From the NCBI GenBank assembly GCA_944382835.1, contig CALWNP010000005.1, positions 1 to 64,000 of the forward strand: a DNA stretch of 64,000 nt. The letters run 5' to 3'. A program made the position numbers and the translations under genes. Positions 34,736 through 43,558 of the stretch are shown piece after piece. The stretch's first letter is position 1; each line of letters begins with the position of its first letter. The notes beneath the pieces were generated by a model. That model saw only the letters and a list, made by a program, of their open reading frames with translations. It was not told the DNA's origin and did no database searches. This DNA comes from an uncultured Gemmiger sp. Lineage in GTDB: Bacteria; Bacillota; Clostridia; Oscillospirales; Ruminococcaceae.

Positions 34736-35410
34736 ATGCGGATTCTGGTGGTGGAAGACCAGCCCGAGATGAATGCCCTGCTGGTCAAACAGCTCACGGC
34801 GGAACATTACAGTGTGGACAGCTGCCATACCGGCACCGATGCGCTGGATTATCTGGCCGGGGGCGAATACGATGCGGTGGTGCTGGACATCATGCTGCCC
34901 GGCGTGGACGGCCTGGAGGTGCTGCGCCGCCGGCGGGCCGCAGGGGACAAAACCCCGGTGCTGCTGCTCACCGCCCGGGACGGGGTGGAGGACCGGGTCC
35001 GGGGGCTGGACAGCGGAGCGGACGACTATCTGGTCAAGCCCTTTGCCCTACAGGAACTTCTGGCCCGGCTGCGGGTGCTGATCCGCCGCCGGTCGGACCA
35101 GGTCAGCGACCGGATCACGGTGGCGGATCTGGAGGTGGACTGCATGGCCCGCACCGCTGCCCGGGGCGGGCAGAACATCCCTCTCTCGGCCAAGGAGTTC
35201 GCGGTGCTGGAATATCTGGCCCGCAACGCCGGCACCGTCCTCTCCCGGGAGAAAATCAGCCACGGGGTCTGGAACTATGACTACGAGGGCGGCTCCAACG
35301 TGGTGGATGTCTACATCCGCTATCTGCGCAAGAAACTGGACGACGGCCGGGAACCCAAGCTGATCCATACGGTGCGGGGCGTGGGCTACGTCCTTCGGGA
35401 GGAAGTATGA
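34736..35410 (+). CDS. OmpR-family response regulator
   Basis: The 224 aa protein has a receiver domain (Asp51 in VVLDIMLPG, DDYLVKPF with the conserved Lys) and a C-terminal winged-helix DNA-binding domain ending in RGVGYVL. It is phosphorylated by the kinase encoded next, with which it overlaps by four bases (ATGA). A direct repeat before the downstream PepSY lipoprotein gene is its probable target. AAGGAGG precedes the ATG. Confidence 0.93.
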   Translation: MRILVVEDQPEMNALLVKQLTAEHYSVDSCHTGTDALDYLAGGEYDAVVLDIMLPGVDGLEVLRRRRAAGDKTPVLLLTARDGVEDRVRGLDSGADDYLVKPFALQELLARLRVLIRRRSDQVSDRITVADLEVDCMARTAARGGQNIPLSAKEFAVLEYLARNAGTVLSREKISHGVWNYDYEGGSNVVDVYIRYLRKKLDDGREPKLIHTVRGVGYVLREEV

Positions 35411-36771
35411 AAAAGTGCTCCATCACCATGCGGGTGACCCTCTGGTACACCCTCTTCATGGTGCTGCTGGCAGGGCTTTCGCTGGGGTTCCTCTTTCACG
35501 CGGCGGCACAATCGGCCCGGCAGGGCAAGCTGACCCTGATGCAGAACATGACGGCGGACAGCCGCCGAGAAATCGAATACCGCAACGGAGAACTGGACAT
35601 TGACAACGACCTGGAAGCCTTCCAGGACGGGGTCTATCTTTCGGTCTACGACGCCGCGGGAGTGCCCCTCTACGGCCTGGTGCCCCGGACCTTTGACAAT
35701 TCGGCGGTCTTCTCCGACGGAGAACTGCGCCGGGTGGAGAGCGGCGGCCGCTCCTGGTACCTTTACGATGAGGCCATTTCGGTGGAGGACTACGGCACCC
35801 TCTGGGTGCGCAGTGTGACAGCGGCGGATGCGGTGGACTCCACCCTCACCCAGCTGCTCCACTGGGCCTTGCTGGTGCTGCCGGTCTTTGTGCTGCTGTC
35901 GGCGGTGGGCGGGTATCTGGTCACCCGGCGGGCCTTTGCCCCGGTGCGCCGCATCACCCAGACCGCCCGGGAGATCGGGGAGGGCAACGACCTTTCCCGC
36001 CGCATCGCGCTGGAGGAGGGCCGAGACGAGATCCACACCCTGGCCGGGGAGTTTGATGCCATGTTCGGGCGGTTGGAGGAAGCCTTTGAACACGAAAAAC
36101 AGTTCACCGACGATGCCTCCCACGAGCTGCGCACCCCCACCGCGGTGATCCTCTCCCAGAGCGAGTACGCCCTGGAACACGCCAACCCCCAGGGGGAGAC
36201 CCGCACCGCCCTGGAAACCATCCACCGCCAGGCCGCCGGGATGGCGGCGCTGCTCTCCCAGCTGCTGATGCTGGCCCGGGCCGACAAGGGCCGCCAGCCG
36301 CTGCACTGGGAGACGGTGGACTTGAGCGAGATGGCCCAGATGGTGGCCGAAACCCAGGCCGAGCAGGCCGCCGAGCGGCAGATCACCGTCCGCACCGAAA
36401 TCCAGCCCGGGGTGACGGTCCAGGGGGACGAAACGATGCTCATGCGGCTGCTCATCAACCTGACCGAGAACGCCCTGCACTACGGCAAGCCCGGCGGCTG
36501 GGTCAAGCTGTCCATCTCTCGACAGCAGGAGGAAGCGGTGGGCCGGGTGGAGGACAACGGCATCGGCATTGCCTCCCAGGACCTGGACAAGATCTGGCAG
36601 CGGTTCTGGCAGGCGGACCCCGCCCGCAGCGGCGGGGGCGCCGGGCTGGGGCTGGCCATGGTCCGCTGGATTGTGGACGCCCATCATGGAAGCATCACGG
36701 TGGACAGCCGGCTGGGGGAGGGAACGGCGTTCACCTTCCGCATCCCCTGCGAAAATCATTGCGATCTTTAA
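35407..36771 (+). CDS. Membrane sensor histidine kinase
   Basis: The 454 aa kinase has two membrane helices (about residues 12-32 and 152-172) flanking a 120-residue extracellular sensor, a HAMP linker and the phospho-acceptor His239 in DDASHELRTP. The ATPase domain shows the N box NLTENALHYG, the DNGIGI box and GAGLGLAM. The signal is unknown. Coupling to a PepSY lipoprotein, as in other Firmicutes, suggests envelope or peptidase-related sensing. Confidence 0.93.
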   Translation: MKKCSITMRVTLWYTLFMVLLAGLSLGFLFHAAAQSARQGKLTLMQNMTADSRREIEYRNGELDIDNDLEAFQDGVYLSVYDAAGVPLYGLVPRTFDNSAVFSDGELRRVESGGRSWYLYDEAISVEDYGTLWVRSVTAADAVDSTLTQLLHWALLVLPVFVLLSAVGGYLVTRRAFAPVRRITQTAREIGEGNDLSRRIALEEGRDEIHTLAGEFDAMFGRLEEAFEHEKQFTDDASHELRTPTAVILSQSEYALEHANPQGETRTALETIHRQAAGMAALLSQLLMLARADKGRQPLHWETVDLSEMAQMVAETQAEQAAERQITVRTEIQPGVTVQGDETMLMRLLINLTENALHYGKPGGWVKLSISRQQEEAVGRVEDNGIGIASQDLDKIWQRFWQADPARSGGGAGLGLAMVRWIVDAHHGSITVDSRLGEGTAFTFRIPCENHCDL

Positions 36772-36799
36772 TGTGGCTTTAATCTTTCGGTGGTATCCT
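36766..36799 (+). promoter_or_regulatory. PepSY promoter with response-regulator repeat
   Basis: CTTTAAT occurs twice (36766-36772 and 36777-36783) at an 11-base period, on the -35 side of an extended -10 box TGG-TATCCT (36794-36799). This is the layout of an OmpR/PhoB-type activator site with no good -35 sequence. Confidence 0.6.
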
Positions 36800-36844
36800 G
36801 TACTCACAACAAAACAATCCGATTCCCCAAAGGAGGAACTTCCG

Positions 36845-37576
36845 ATGAAAAAAAGATATGCTTCCCTCGCCCTCTGCACCGCCCTGGCCGCCCTGGTCAT
36901 GACCGGCTGCTCCGCCAATGCCGCATCCGCCGACACCGCTTCGGCGGCCCGTCCGGTGGCTCCCGCCGCCAGTGAGCCGGCGACTCAGTCCACCGCCCCG
37001 GCCGCGTCGGCCACCCCCGAAGCCACCGCCGTGGCCCCGGTGGCAGCCCCTGCCACCCAGACCACTGCGGGCATTGCCGGCAGCTCCGCCCCCGACAGTG
37101 GCTACCTCACCGAGGAGGAGGCCAAGGCTGTGGCACTGGACCACGCCGGCCTGGCGGAAACCGACCTGCAGTGGATCAATGCCCGGCTGGAGTACGAGAA
37201 GGGCCGTGCCGAGTATGATGTGGAGTTTGTCCGCACCACCGACACCGGTGCCGAGGAGTACGACTACGAGCTGGACGCTACCACCGGCGAAATCCTGTCC
37301 TATGACTATGACGCCGAGCACTACAACGGCGGCCAGGCGGCTGCCAGCAGCGCCGCCGCCGGCAGTGCCGTTACCGCTGACCAGGCCAAGCAGATTGCGT
37401 TGCAGCACGCCGGCGTGGCCGAGGCCGACTGCCGTGCCATGGAGATGGAGACCGACCGGGACCACGGCCGCACCACCTACGAGTTCTCCTGGAAGGTGGG
37501 CCGCACCGAGTATGACTACGACATCGACGCCGACACCGGCGAGATTCTGAGCTTCTCCCAGGAAGAGGACGACTGA
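36845..37576 (+). CDS. PepSY-domain lipoprotein
   Basis: This 243 aa lipoprotein has a signal peptide with lipobox VMTGC, an Ala/Pro/Thr-rich spacer (about residues 25-90) and two PepSY domains, each starting with the pattern EAK.VALDHAG or QAKQIALQHAG and ending in DYxxDxxTGEIL. PepSY proteins often inhibit or chaperone extracellular proteases or report to a sensor kinase. It is the last gene of the two-component unit with a promoter likely driven by the response regulator. AAAGGAGG sets the start. Confidence 0.88.
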   Translation: MKKRYASLALCTALAALVMTGCSANAASADTASAARPVAPAASEPATQSTAPAASATPEATAVAPVAAPATQTTAGIAGSSAPDSGYLTEEEAKAVALDHAGLAETDLQWINARLEYEKGRAEYDVEFVRTTDTGAEEYDYELDATTGEILSYDYDAEHYNGGQAAASSAAAGSAVTADQAKQIALQHAGVAEADCRAMEMETDRDHGRTTYEFSWKVGRTEYDYDIDADTGEILSFSQEEDD

Positions 37577-37735
37577 GCCCGGGAACTTCTTTTCCGACAT
37601 CGCAAAAACCGGCACACACACCGCAAGAAATGAAATGCGATGCGGCAAAAAACCAGGTAAGATGGAGGATAGAAAAACCGTGCTGTCTGTTGACACCGCC
37701 CATATGACAATCCATATCTGAAGGAGGAATCCCCC

Positions 37736-39889
37736 ATGAAACCCAGCAAAGCCAAGATGGAAGAATACCGCCAGCGCGCCCGCGAGCTGGTTTCCCAGAT
37801 GACCCTCAAGGAAAAGGTGAGCCAGATGCTGTACAATGCACCGGCCATCCCACGGCTGGGCATCCCGGCCTACAACTGGTGGAACGAGGGCATCCACGGG
37901 GTGGGCCGTGCGGGCACCGCCACCGTCTTTCCCCAGACCATCGGCATGGCCGCCACCTTTGACGAAAAGCTGCTGGGCCGGGTGGGGCATGCGGTGGGGC
38001 TGGAAGCCCGGGGCAAGTACAACCTCAACCGCCGCTACGGGGACCGGGACATCTACAAGGGGCTGACCATCTGGGCCCCCAACGTCAACATCTTCCGGGA
38101 CCCCCGCTGGGGCCGGGGTCATGAAACCTACGGCGAGGACCCCTACCTGACCTCCCGCCTGGCGGTCAACTTTGTGGAAGGGATGCAGGGGGATGACCCG
38201 GACTATCTGCTGGCCGCCGCCTGTGCCAAGCACTTTGCGGTCCATTCGGGGCCGGAAGACCAGCGCCATTACTTCAATGCGGAGGTTTCCCAGCAGGATT
38301 TGTGGGAAACCTATCTGCCCGCCTTCCGTGCCCTGGTGGAGGAAGCCGGCGTTGAGGCGGTTATGGGTGCCTACAACCGCACCAACGGGGAACCCTGCTG
38401 CGGCAGCAAGACCCTGCTGGTGGATATCCTGCGGGGAAAGTGGAAGTTCCAGGGCCACGTCACCTCCGACTGCTGGGCCATCAAGGACTTCCACGAGGGC
38501 CATATGGTCACCTCCGGCCCGGTGGAATCGGTGGCGCTGGCGGTCAACAACGGCTGCGACCTCAACTGCGGCACCCTCTACGCCTATCTGGAGCAGGCGG
38601 TGGCCGAGGGCAAGGTGAAGGAGGAAACCCTGGACAGAAGCCTGGTCCGCCTCTTCACCACCCGGATGCGGCTGGGCATGTTTGATCCCGAGGACAAGGT
38701 CCCCTACAACAAGATCAGCCACGAGGCGGTAGACAGCCGGGAGATGCGGGCGCTGAACCTGGAAGTGGCCGAAAAGGCCCTGGTGCTGCTGAAAAACCGG
38801 AACCATACCCTGCCGCTGGACAAGTCCAAGCTGCGCCGTGTGGCGGTGGTGGGCCCCAATGCCGACAACCGCAAAGCTCTGGTGGGCAACTACGAGGGCA
38901 TCGCCTCCCGGTACTTTACCGTCCTGGACGGCATCCAGGAATATCTGGGCGACGATGTGGAGGTACGCTATTCGGTGGGCTGCCATCTCTATGCCAAGAA
39001 CGTCCAGGCCTTGGCCCAGCCCAACGAGCTGATCAGCGAGGTGCGCGGTGTCTGCGCCGAGAGCGATGTGGTGATCTGCTGCCTGGGCCTGGATGCCGGC
39101 CTGGAAGGGGAGGAGGGCGACCAGGGCAACCAGTTCGCCAGCGGCGACAAGCCCACCCTCAAGCTGCCCGGCAATCAGGAGTCGGTGCTGCAGGCCTGTC
39201 TGGAAAGCGGCAAGCCGGTGGTGGTTGTGGTGCTCAGCGGCAGTGCGCTGGCCCTGGGCACCGCCGAGGTGGGGGCCGACGCCATTCTGCAGGCCTGGTA
39301 CCCCGGCGCCCAGGGAGGCCGGGCTGTGGCCAAGGCTCTGTTCGGAGAGGTCAACCCCCAGGGCAAGCTGCCGGTGACCTTCTACCGCTCCGACGACGAT
39401 CTTCCCGAGTTTACCGATTATTCCATGAAGGGGCGCACCTACCGCTATCTGGAGGCCGAACCGCTGTATCCCTTCGGCTATGGTCTGTCCTACTCCCAGT
39501 TTACCTTCCGGGATGCCTCGGTCAGTGCCGAAACAGCCGGGGAGGACGGCGTGGAGCTGTCTGTGACGGTGGCCAACGACGGCCCATATTCCGGCTGTGA
39601 GACGGTGGAAGTCTATGTCAAGGCCGAACGCCCCGGCACCCCCCACGCCCAGCTCAAGGGGCTGGCCAAGGTGGCGCTGGCTCCCGGCGAGGAAAAGCGG
39701 GTGACCCTCCACCTGCCGCTGAGCGCTCTGGCTCTCTGCGATGAGGCGGGGGTTTCCCAGGTACTCCCGGGCGAGTACACCATCTGGGTGGGAGGCAGCC
39801 AGCCCGATGCCCGCAGCGTCCGGCTCACCGGCCAGATGCCCCTTTGCCTGAAAATGCACCAGACCGAACGGGTCGTAATGCCCGACTGA
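37736..39889 (+). CDS. GH3 beta-glycosidase
   Basis: The 717 aa protein has the GH3 (beta/alpha)8 domain with the nucleophile Asp245 in VTSDCWAI, the alpha/beta sandwich domain and a C-terminal fibronectin-III-like domain (from about residue 600). The substrate pocket motif KHFAVHSGPE and the WWNEGIHGV start resemble beta-xylosidase-like members; beta-glucosidase is the alternative. There is no signal peptide, so it is cytoplasmic. Faecalibacterium-type mannan systems also use a GH3 enzyme, so it may finish glucomannan or xylan fragments. GGAGG precedes the ATG; the 160-base upstream gap shows no convincing promoter. Confidence 0.9.
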   Translation: MKPSKAKMEEYRQRARELVSQMTLKEKVSQMLYNAPAIPRLGIPAYNWWNEGIHGVGRAGTATVFPQTIGMAATFDEKLLGRVGHAVGLEARGKYNLNRRYGDRDIYKGLTIWAPNVNIFRDPRWGRGHETYGEDPYLTSRLAVNFVEGMQGDDPDYLLAAACAKHFAVHSGPEDQRHYFNAEVSQQDLWETYLPAFRALVEEAGVEAVMGAYNRTNGEPCCGSKTLLVDILRGKWKFQGHVTSDCWAIKDFHEGHMVTSGPVESVALAVNNGCDLNCGTLYAYLEQAVAEGKVKEETLDRSLVRLFTTRMRLGMFDPEDKVPYNKISHEAVDSREMRALNLEVAEKALVLLKNRNHTLPLDKSKLRRVAVVGPNADNRKALVGNYEGIASRYFTVLDGIQEYLGDDVEVRYSVGCHLYAKNVQALAQPNELISEVRGVCAESDVVICCLGLDAGLEGEEGDQGNQFASGDKPTLKLPGNQESVLQACLESGKPVVVVVLSGSALALGTAEVGADAILQAWYPGAQGGRAVAKALFGEVNPQGKLPVTFYRSDDDLPEFTDYSMKGRTYRYLEAEPLYPFGYGLSYSQFTFRDASVSAETAGEDGVELSVTVANDGPYSGCETVEVYVKAERPGTPHAQLKGLAKVALAPGEEKRVTLHLPLSALALCDEAGVSQVLPGEYTIWVGGSQPDARSVRLTGQMPLCLKMHQTERVVMPD

Positions 39890-39932
39890 CGGCCGCTGAT
39901 CTAAGCTGATATTTTTGTTTGAGGCAGTTCTG

Positions 39933-41069
39933 ATGAATGAGAGTATCTATGCCGACCATGCCGCCACCACCCCGCTGGAACCCGAGGCGTGGGAAGCCAT
40001 GCGGCCCTGGCTGACCGAATCCTTTGCCAACCCTGCGGCGCTGTACCGCAGCGGACTGGCCGCCCACCGCGCGGTGGAGGAGGCCCGCCGGACGGTGGCG
40101 CGCTGTCTGGGCTGCAGCCCGGCCGGCATCTTCTTCACCTCCGGCGGCAGCGAGAGCAACACCTGGGCCATCCTCTCGGGGGCGGCCCGGCAGGGCCCCG
40201 GCAGCCGGGAGATGATCACCACCCCCATCGAACACCACTCGGTCAGCGGCGCCTGCCGTTTTCTCCATGACCGGGGCCTGGCGGTGCACACCCTGCCGGT
40301 GGACCAGTGGGGCCGGGTGGATACGGCGGACCTGGAACAGGCCCTCCGGCGGCATCCCCGGATGGTCACCATCCAGTATGCCAACAACGAGGTGGGGACC
40401 ATCCAGGACGTTCCGGCCATTGCCGCCCTCTGCCGCGCCCAGGAGGTTCCGCTGCATCTGGATGCGGTGCAGGCGGTGGGCCAGCTGGAGCTGGCGTTGG
40501 ACGGGGTGGACCTGCTCAGCGCCTCGGCCCACAAATTCGGCGGGCCCAAGGGTATCGGCTTCCTCTATGCCCGCCAGCCCCGGATGCTCCACCCGCTGAT
40601 TTTCGGCGGAAACCAGCAGCAGGGCTTGCGCCCCGGCACAGAGCCGGTGGCCCAGATTGTGGGGCTGGCCCGGGCGCTGGAGGTGGCCTGCGCCCGACGG
40701 GCGGAACGGGCCGCTGCCAAGCGGGCGATGGCCTCGGAATTTTGCCGCACCCTGCGGGAACAGTGGCCTGCGGCCCGGTTCCACAGCCGCAAGGAAGGAC
40801 TGCCCGGCTTGGTTAGCGTTGGCCTTCCCGGCCGGGAGGGCCAGGACCTGACCTACCGGCTGGATGTGGCGGGGGTGTGCGTTTCGCCCGGAGCGGCCTG
40901 TGACAATGCCGGAACCCCGGTGCCCTCCCATGTTCTGCTGGCTCTGGGCGGCACGGCGGCCCAGGATGCCCTGTGCACCCTGCGCTTCAGCTTTGGCAGC
41001 GCCAACCACCCCGGTGACGGGGCCGAAGCCGCCCGCCGGCTGGTCGGGATTCTCCGTTCCCTGGTTTGA
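39933..41069 (+). CDS. Cysteine desulfurase-family PLP enzyme (NifS-like)
   Basis: The protein (378 aa) is a class V aminotransferase fold. The PLP lysine is in SASAHKFGGPKG, HxDAVQA lies before it and the C-terminal loop SPGAACDN carries the candidate active-site cysteine. It would take sulfur from cysteine for Fe-S clusters or thio-modification. The loop differs from the usual SSGSAC, and no IscU or ThiI partner is adjacent, so the sulfur acceptor is unknown. ATG 39933 follows GAGG by eight bases; it is 43 bases after GH3 and may share its transcript. Confidence 0.8.
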   Translation: MNESIYADHAATTPLEPEAWEAMRPWLTESFANPAALYRSGLAAHRAVEEARRTVARCLGCSPAGIFFTSGGSESNTWAILSGAARQGPGSREMITTPIEHHSVSGACRFLHDRGLAVHTLPVDQWGRVDTADLEQALRRHPRMVTIQYANNEVGTIQDVPAIAALCRAQEVPLHLDAVQAVGQLELALDGVDLLSASAHKFGGPKGIGFLYARQPRMLHPLIFGGNQQQGLRPGTEPVAQIVGLARALEVACARRAERAAAKRAMASEFCRTLREQWPAARFHSRKEGLPGLVSVGLPGREGQDLTYRLDVAGVCVSPGAACDNAGTPVPSHVLLALGGTAAQDALCTLRFSFGSANHPGDGAEAARRLVGILRSLV

Positions 41070-41097
41070 CGGCAGAAAAAATCATCCTCTCAGAGAC

Positions 41098-41150
41098 ACG
41101 GGTGTCCCTGGGCTGAGCCTTGAAAAGCTCACCCGGGGGCACCCGTTTTT
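41098..41150 (+). terminator. Terminator after the cysteine desulfurase gene
   Basis: A long, slightly imperfect GC-rich stem (41098-41117 with 41128-41146) ends in five T. The gap from 41070 to 41383 also holds the next operon's promoter and operator (41239-41295); I see no gene in it. Confidence 0.75.
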
Positions 41151-41238
41151 CCTTCAAAAGGGGACGAAATATCGACGAATGTGGCAATCTTGTGGATGGT
41201 ACATGAGAAATTCCCGGAGGTTTTGTCAGTTTTGATCA

Positions 41239-41295
41239 TTGACAGCGGCTAAGGTCTGCGATATGCTGTATAAAGAACTTGTATAAAAGTTCTTT
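41239..41295 (+). promoter_or_regulatory. Promoter and ROK-type operator of the pentose phosphate operon
   Basis: TTGACA (41239-41244), 17 bases, TATGCT (41262-41267). Four bases on lies the perfect inverted repeat AAAGAACTT-GTATAA-AAGTTCTTT (41272-41295), covering the start site. The xylB promoter has the same 9-6-9 arrangement at the same distance, so one repressor, most likely the ROK protein encoded between them, controls both. Confidence 0.8.
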
Positions 41296-41383
41296 ACAAA
41301 AGACAAATGCCGCAATTTCTGGCAGGATTTGCCTGCTCTGTCATGTCCCACAGGCCAAGTCATCCAAAGGGAGGAAATGCTCT

Positions 41384-42025
41384 ATGACCATCTATTCTGT
41401 CACTTCACCGGAATTCGCCGCCTACGGGCGGGTCGTCACCGGCTATGAACCCGAATGCGCCGCCATCGCCGCGGCACTGAACGCATCCACCCCGCTGCCC
41501 GAGGCCACCGGCTATGTGCCGGAGGAGCCGGCACTGCAAAGCCTGCCTGAGGCAGCGGTGCTGGGCCAGGCGCTCTACGGCGGCATGCCGGTGCAGTTCG
41601 GCTGGTGCAACGGCCATAACACCAAGCTGAACTGCCTGGAGTATCACCGGGACAGCGAGTTCAACCTGGGCACCGAGGACTTCATCCTGCTGCTGGCCCG
41701 GGAGGATGAAATCCAGGGCGGCAAGCTGGACACCGCCAAGGTCAAGGCCTTCCGGGTCCCCGCGGGGACGCTGGTGGAGGTCTACGCCACCACCCTGCAC
41801 TATGCCCCCTGCCACACCGACCCTGCCAAGGGTTTCCGGGTGATGGTGGCACTGCCCAAGGGCACCAACACCGACAAGCCCAACCTGCCGGCACGGGGCG
41901 GGGACGATGCCTACCTGTGGGCCTGCAACAAATGGCTGCTGGCCCATCCCGATTCTGACGAAGCCGCCCAGGGCGCCCAGAAAGCCCTGGTTGGCGTCAA
42001 CATTGATATTGCCCAAGACCTGTAA
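41384..42025 (+). CDS. DUF4867-family protein, cupin-like
   Basis: The protein (213 aa) matches DUF4867, of unknown function. A cupin-like core carries [20 protein letters not shown], whose His and Glu residues could bind a metal, and a second block [18 protein letters not shown]. It is the first gene of an operon with transaldolase, transketolase and Rpe genes, so a role as a pentose or pentose-phosphate isomerase, mutarotase or lyase is plausible but unproven. GGGAGG sets the ATG at 41384; the frame extends upstream into the operator region and is not coding there. Confidence 0.75.
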   Translation: MTIYSVTSPEFAAYGRVVTGYEPECAAIAAALNASTPLPEATGYVPEEPALQSLPEAAVLGQALYGGMPVQFGWCNGHNTKLNCLEYHRDSEFNLGTEDFILLLAREDEIQGGKLDTAKVKAFRVPAGTLVEVYATTLHYAPCHTDPAKGFRVMVALPKGTNTDKPNLPARGGDDAYLWACNKWLLAHPDSDEAAQGAQKALVGVNIDIAQDL

Positions 42026-42045
42026 ATGGAAAGGATGGTTCTGTT

Positions 42046-42705
42046 ATGAAATTCTTCATTGATACCGCAAACGTGGAGGAAATCCGCAAAGCCAACGACA
42101 TGGGCATCATCGCCGGTGTCACCACCAACCCCAGCCTGATCGCCAAGGAGGGCCGCGACTACGCCGAGACCCTGGCCGAGATCGCCACCATCGTGGATGG
42201 CCCCATCTCCGGCGAGGTCAAGGCTACCACCACCGACGCCGAGACCATGGTCAAGGAGGGTGAGGCTATCTATGCCCTGGACCCCAAGCATATGGTGGTC
42301 AAGATCCCCATGACCGCCGAGGGCCTCAAGGCCATCAAGGCACTTTCCGCCAAGGGCATCCCCACCAACTGCACCCTGATCTTCAGTGCCAACCAGGCAC
42401 TGCTGGCGGCCCGGGCCGGTGCCACCTATGTCAGCCCCTTCCTGGGCCGTCTGGACGACATCTCCCAGCGGGGCATCGAGCTCATTGAGACCATCCATGA
42501 TATGTTCCTGAACTATCCCGACATCCAGACCCAGATCATCGCGGCCAGCGTGCGCAACCCCATCCATGTGACCGACTGCGCCCTGTCCGGGGCCGACATT
42601 GCCACGGTGCCCTACAAGGTGCTGGAGCAGATGATCCATCATCCGCTGACCGATTCCGGTATCGAAAAGTTCAAGGCTGACTACATCAAGGTCTTTGGTG
42701 AGTAA
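42046..42705 (+). CDS. tal: Transaldolase, TalC/FSA-like (copy 2)
   Basis: This 219 aa enzyme is the near-identical twin of the gene at 12085-12744, with the same Schiff-base Lys86 in VVKIPMT. Here it lies in the pentose phosphate operon between DUF4867 and the split transketolase, 20 bases after the first gene, with the tktN start two bases after its stop. Duplicate copies under an arabinose-type and a ROK-type regulator allow independent induction. The first two thirds are identical in DNA to copy 1 except for one base; the last third is not. Confidence 0.92.
   Translation: MKFFIDTANVEEIRKANDMGIIAGVTTNPSLIAKEGRDYAETLAEIATIVDGPISGEVKATTTDAETMVKEGEAIYALDPKHMVVKIPMTAEGLKAIKALSAKGIPTNCTLIFSANQALLAARAGATYVSPFLGRLDDISQRGIELIETIHDMFLNYPDIQTQIIAASVRNPIHVTDCALSGADIATVPYKVLEQMIHHPLTDSGIEKFKADYIKVFGE
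42070..42500 (+). repeat. 431-base identical segment of transaldolase copy 2
   Basis: Identical to 12290-12720 in inverted orientation. The first mismatches on either side are at 42069 and 42501. Confidence 0.9.
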
Positions 42706-42706
42706 T

Positions 42707-43558
42707 ATGACAAAACAAGAAAATCTGGCGCTGCAGATCGCAGCCTGCAAGGTGCGGATGGGTATTATCGAGTCCACCCACGGTGCCAAGGCCGGGCATC
42801 CCGGCGGCAGCCTTTCGGCTGCGGATCTGTTTGCCTATCTGTACAACAAGGAAATGCGTATCGACCCTTCCAACCCCAAATGGGAGGACCGGGACCGGTT
42901 TGTCCTCTCCAAGGGGCACACAGCGCCGGGATTGTACAGCGCTCTGGCCTACCGGGGATTCTTCCCGGTGTCGGACCTGCCCACCCTGCGCCACATCGAC
43001 AGCTACCTCCAAGGTCATCCCAACATGAATACGGTGCCCGGGGTGGATATGAGTACCGGCAGCCTGGGTCAGGGGGTCAGCGCGGCGGCGGGCATGGCCA
43101 AGGCCGTCAAGTATCTGCACAAGGATAATGTGCGGGTGTACACCCTGCTGGGAGACGGCGAGATCGAGGAAGGGGAAGTGTGGGAAGCCTTCCTCTTTGC
43201 TGCCAAGTACAAGCTGGACAATCTCTGCGTTATCATCGACCTGAACGGGCTGCAGATCGACGGCCCCACCCGTGAGGTCATGCCTACCGATCCGGTGGAT
43301 GCCAAGATGCGGGACTTCGGCTTCCGCACCGTCACCATCAACGGGCACGACTTTGCCCAGATCGAGGATGCTTTCCGGTATTTCCACGACCAGACCGGCG
43401 CTCCCACCGCCATTCTGATGCACACCACCAAGGGCAAGGGGGTCAGCTACATGGAAAACCAGGTGGGTTGGCACGGCAAGGCCCCCAACGATGAGGAATA
43501 CAAGATCGCCATGGAGGAACTAAACGCCCAGATGGCGGAACTGGAGGCGCAGCTATGA
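42707..43558 (+). CDS. tktN: Transketolase, N-terminal (TPP-binding) subunit
   Basis: The 283 aa protein is the pyrophosphate-binding half of a split transketolase. HGAKAGHPGGS is at the N-terminus and the thiamine diphosphate/metal motif GDGEIEEGEVWEA is central. With the next gene it transfers two-carbon units between ketose and aldose phosphates. The start ATG 42707 is two bases after the tal stop; the last four bases overlap the next start (ATGA). Confidence 0.93.
   Translation: MTKQENLALQIAACKVRMGIIESTHGAKAGHPGGSLSAADLFAYLYNKEMRIDPSNPKWEDRDRFVLSKGHTAPGLYSALAYRGFFPVSDLPTLRHIDSYLQGHPNMNTVPGVDMSTGSLGQGVSAAAGMAKAVKYLHKDNVRVYTLLGDGEIEEGEVWEAFLFAAKYKLDNLCVIIDLNGLQIDGPTREVMPTDPVDAKMRDFGFRTVTINGHDFAQIEDAFRYFHDQTGAPTAILMHTTKGKGVSYMENQVGWHGKAPNDEEYKIAMEELNAQMAELEAQL

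Noticed and set aside
36779..39859. Long minus-strand frame opposite the PepSY and GH3 genes
   Set aside because: It is a shadow frame with biased composition and no family features; the plus-strand genes are clear.
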